From Ruminococcaceae bacterium UBA6364 (GTDB taxonomy: Bacteria > Bacillota > Clostridia > Oscillospirales > Acutalibacteraceae): a DNA stretch of 7,400 bases. The stretch is from the NCBI GenBank assembly GCA_002440045.1, contig DJRI01000119.1, forward strand, positions 1 to 7,400, in the 5' to 3' direction. Below, one piece after another: positions 6,869-7,400 of this stretch (position 1 is the first letter of the stretch; every line of letters starts with the position of its first letter). A program made the position numbers and the translations under genes. Below the pieces are notes generated by a model. That model made no database searches, had not been told where the DNA came from, and saw only the letters and a program-made list of their open reading frames with translations.

Positions 6869-7020
6869 GGCGGGCGGCAGGTTGCCGTTTCGAGCCGTTA
6901 GCTGTTAGCTGTTAGCCGTTAGCGCGCGGCAGAGCCGCGATTATATTCCGCATGTTGTGCGGATATTTTAAGGGAAACGTTGCCGCGTTTCGGCGGGCGG
7001 CAGTTTGCCGCCCCTACGGG
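6869..7020. repeat. GGCGGGCGGCAG repeats, heptamers and right copy of the 45-bp inverted repeat
   Basis: A 19-nt motif GGCGGGCGGCAGGTTGCCG (6869-6887) recurs with one difference at 6992-7010. Heptamers fill 6893-6923. The 45-bp repeat at 6914-6958 is the reverse complement of 1-45 (43 of 45). A hairpin of 8 bp (GGGCGGCA 6995-7002 with 7006-7013) follows. The 16 bases at 7005-7020 are exactly inverted at 7381-7396. No gene is seen. Confidence 0.8.
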
Positions 7021-7030
7021 AAAGCCTGTA

Positions 7031-7147
7031 GCCGTTAGCTGTTAGCGGTTAGCCTGCGTGACGGCGACTTGCATATTTCCATTTTTATATTGCTATAAAA
7101 AGAACCCTGTGAATGGAATGAATTTCGTCCGTTTGCAGGGTTTTGCT
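7031..7147 (+). repeat. Hairpin repeat element, copy C (terminator-like)
   Basis: Short heptamers (7031-7053) lead into the element that also occurs at 77-149 (inverted) and 6655-6747. Its hairpin pairs 7103-7117 with 7128-7142 (15 bp, three G-U pairs, 10-nt loop) and runs into TTTTGCTTGTT, so it resembles an intrinsic terminator on the + strand. It lies about 490 nt after the flavoenzyme stop, so it is unlikely to be that gene's primary terminator. Confidence 0.75.
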
Positions 7148-7262
7148 TGTTCCGCATAATATAATCTCGTGAATGGGCTTTGTCCGTTCATAGGGTTTAT
7201 TTGTTCTGCATAATATAACCCCGTGAACGGATTTTCTGTCAGAACGCGGGGATTTGTTTTTT
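7147..7262 (+). repeat. Two tandem hairpin repeats, copies D and E
   Basis: TTGTTCYGCATAATATAA occurs at 7147-7164 and 7201-7218, giving a period of 54 bp. Each is followed by a hairpin of the same family as A-C. Copy D pairs 7163-7177 with 7183-7197 (one mismatch, 5-nt loop). Copy E pairs CCCCGTG (7219-7225) with CGCGGGG (7245-7251) and is followed by ATTTGTTTTTT, which looks like a + strand terminator. Confidence 0.7.
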
Positions 7263-7400
7263 AAAGTATTTGATTGTTTACAGATTTATTTCGGCACGAT
7301 AATTTGCCTGTCAATAAACACGTAATATAGGTTTTTCTACGCAAAAACGTCTCGTTTTCCGCGGCGATTTTCCTATCGTTCCCGTAGGGGCGGCAACCTG
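7263..7400. other. Gene-free tail
   Basis: I see no supported gene, promoter or RNA in this stretch. Its last 20 bases hold CCCGTAGGGGCGGCAA (7381-7396), the exact reverse complement of 7005-7020, so the repeat-rich intergenic region continues past the window edge. Confidence 0.5.

Noticed and set aside
7277..7305. Promoter TTTACA-17-TAATTT in the tail
   Set aside because: The -10 has several mismatches and no gene follows in the window.
7290..7330. Short minus-strand frame ending in a peptide such as VFIDRQIIVPK
   Set aside because: An in-frame stop lies a few codons upstream and there is no ribosome site, so it is not a supportable gene.

Overview
The window looks like a chromosomal segment from a low-to-mid GC Firmicute, most likely a gut-type clostridium (Oscillospirales/Ruminococcaceae-like). 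This is inferred from strong AGGAGG-type ribosome sites, sigma-A promoters, intrinsic terminators and the family flavour of the proteins; no sequence here fixes the species. All three real genes are on the + strand.

Layout. 1-254 is a gene-free, repeat-rich flank: an imperfect hairpin, GCTAACG-type heptamer arrays and GC-rich GAA/TTC-loop hairpins. A near-consensus promoter (260-288) then starts a leader of about 455 nt that is rich in stem-loops and holds two terminator-like hairpins. It precedes two adjacent ABC half-exporter genes (752-2584 and 2600-4420, 15 nt apart), which end at a strong terminator (4450-4508). A separate promoter with a palindrome over its -10 box serves a large FMN/4Fe-4S/FAD oxidoreductase of the 2,4-dienoyl-CoA reductase/BaiCD/enoate reductase group (4558-6612). 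From 6613 to the end there is no gene, only heptamer arrays and five-membered-family hairpins, many of them reverse complements of the left flank.

How it works together. The two ABC proteins form a textbook heterodimeric exporter: the first has Asp at the catalytic carboxylate position but an intact LSGGQ, and the second has the catalytic Glu but a degenerate LSTGE signature. One ATP site is therefore predicted to be hydrolytic and one degenerate. The long leader with internal terminators suggests control by premature termination, as known for the related bmrCD exporter of Bacillus subtilis, although no Shine-Dalgarno-supported leader peptide is visible here. The flavoenzyme is a separate transcription unit, so a shared function with the exporter is not established.

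The most unusual material is non-coding: the structured leader, and a repeat family that frames the three genes in inverted orientation and includes hairpins whose sequence differences preserve base pairing.
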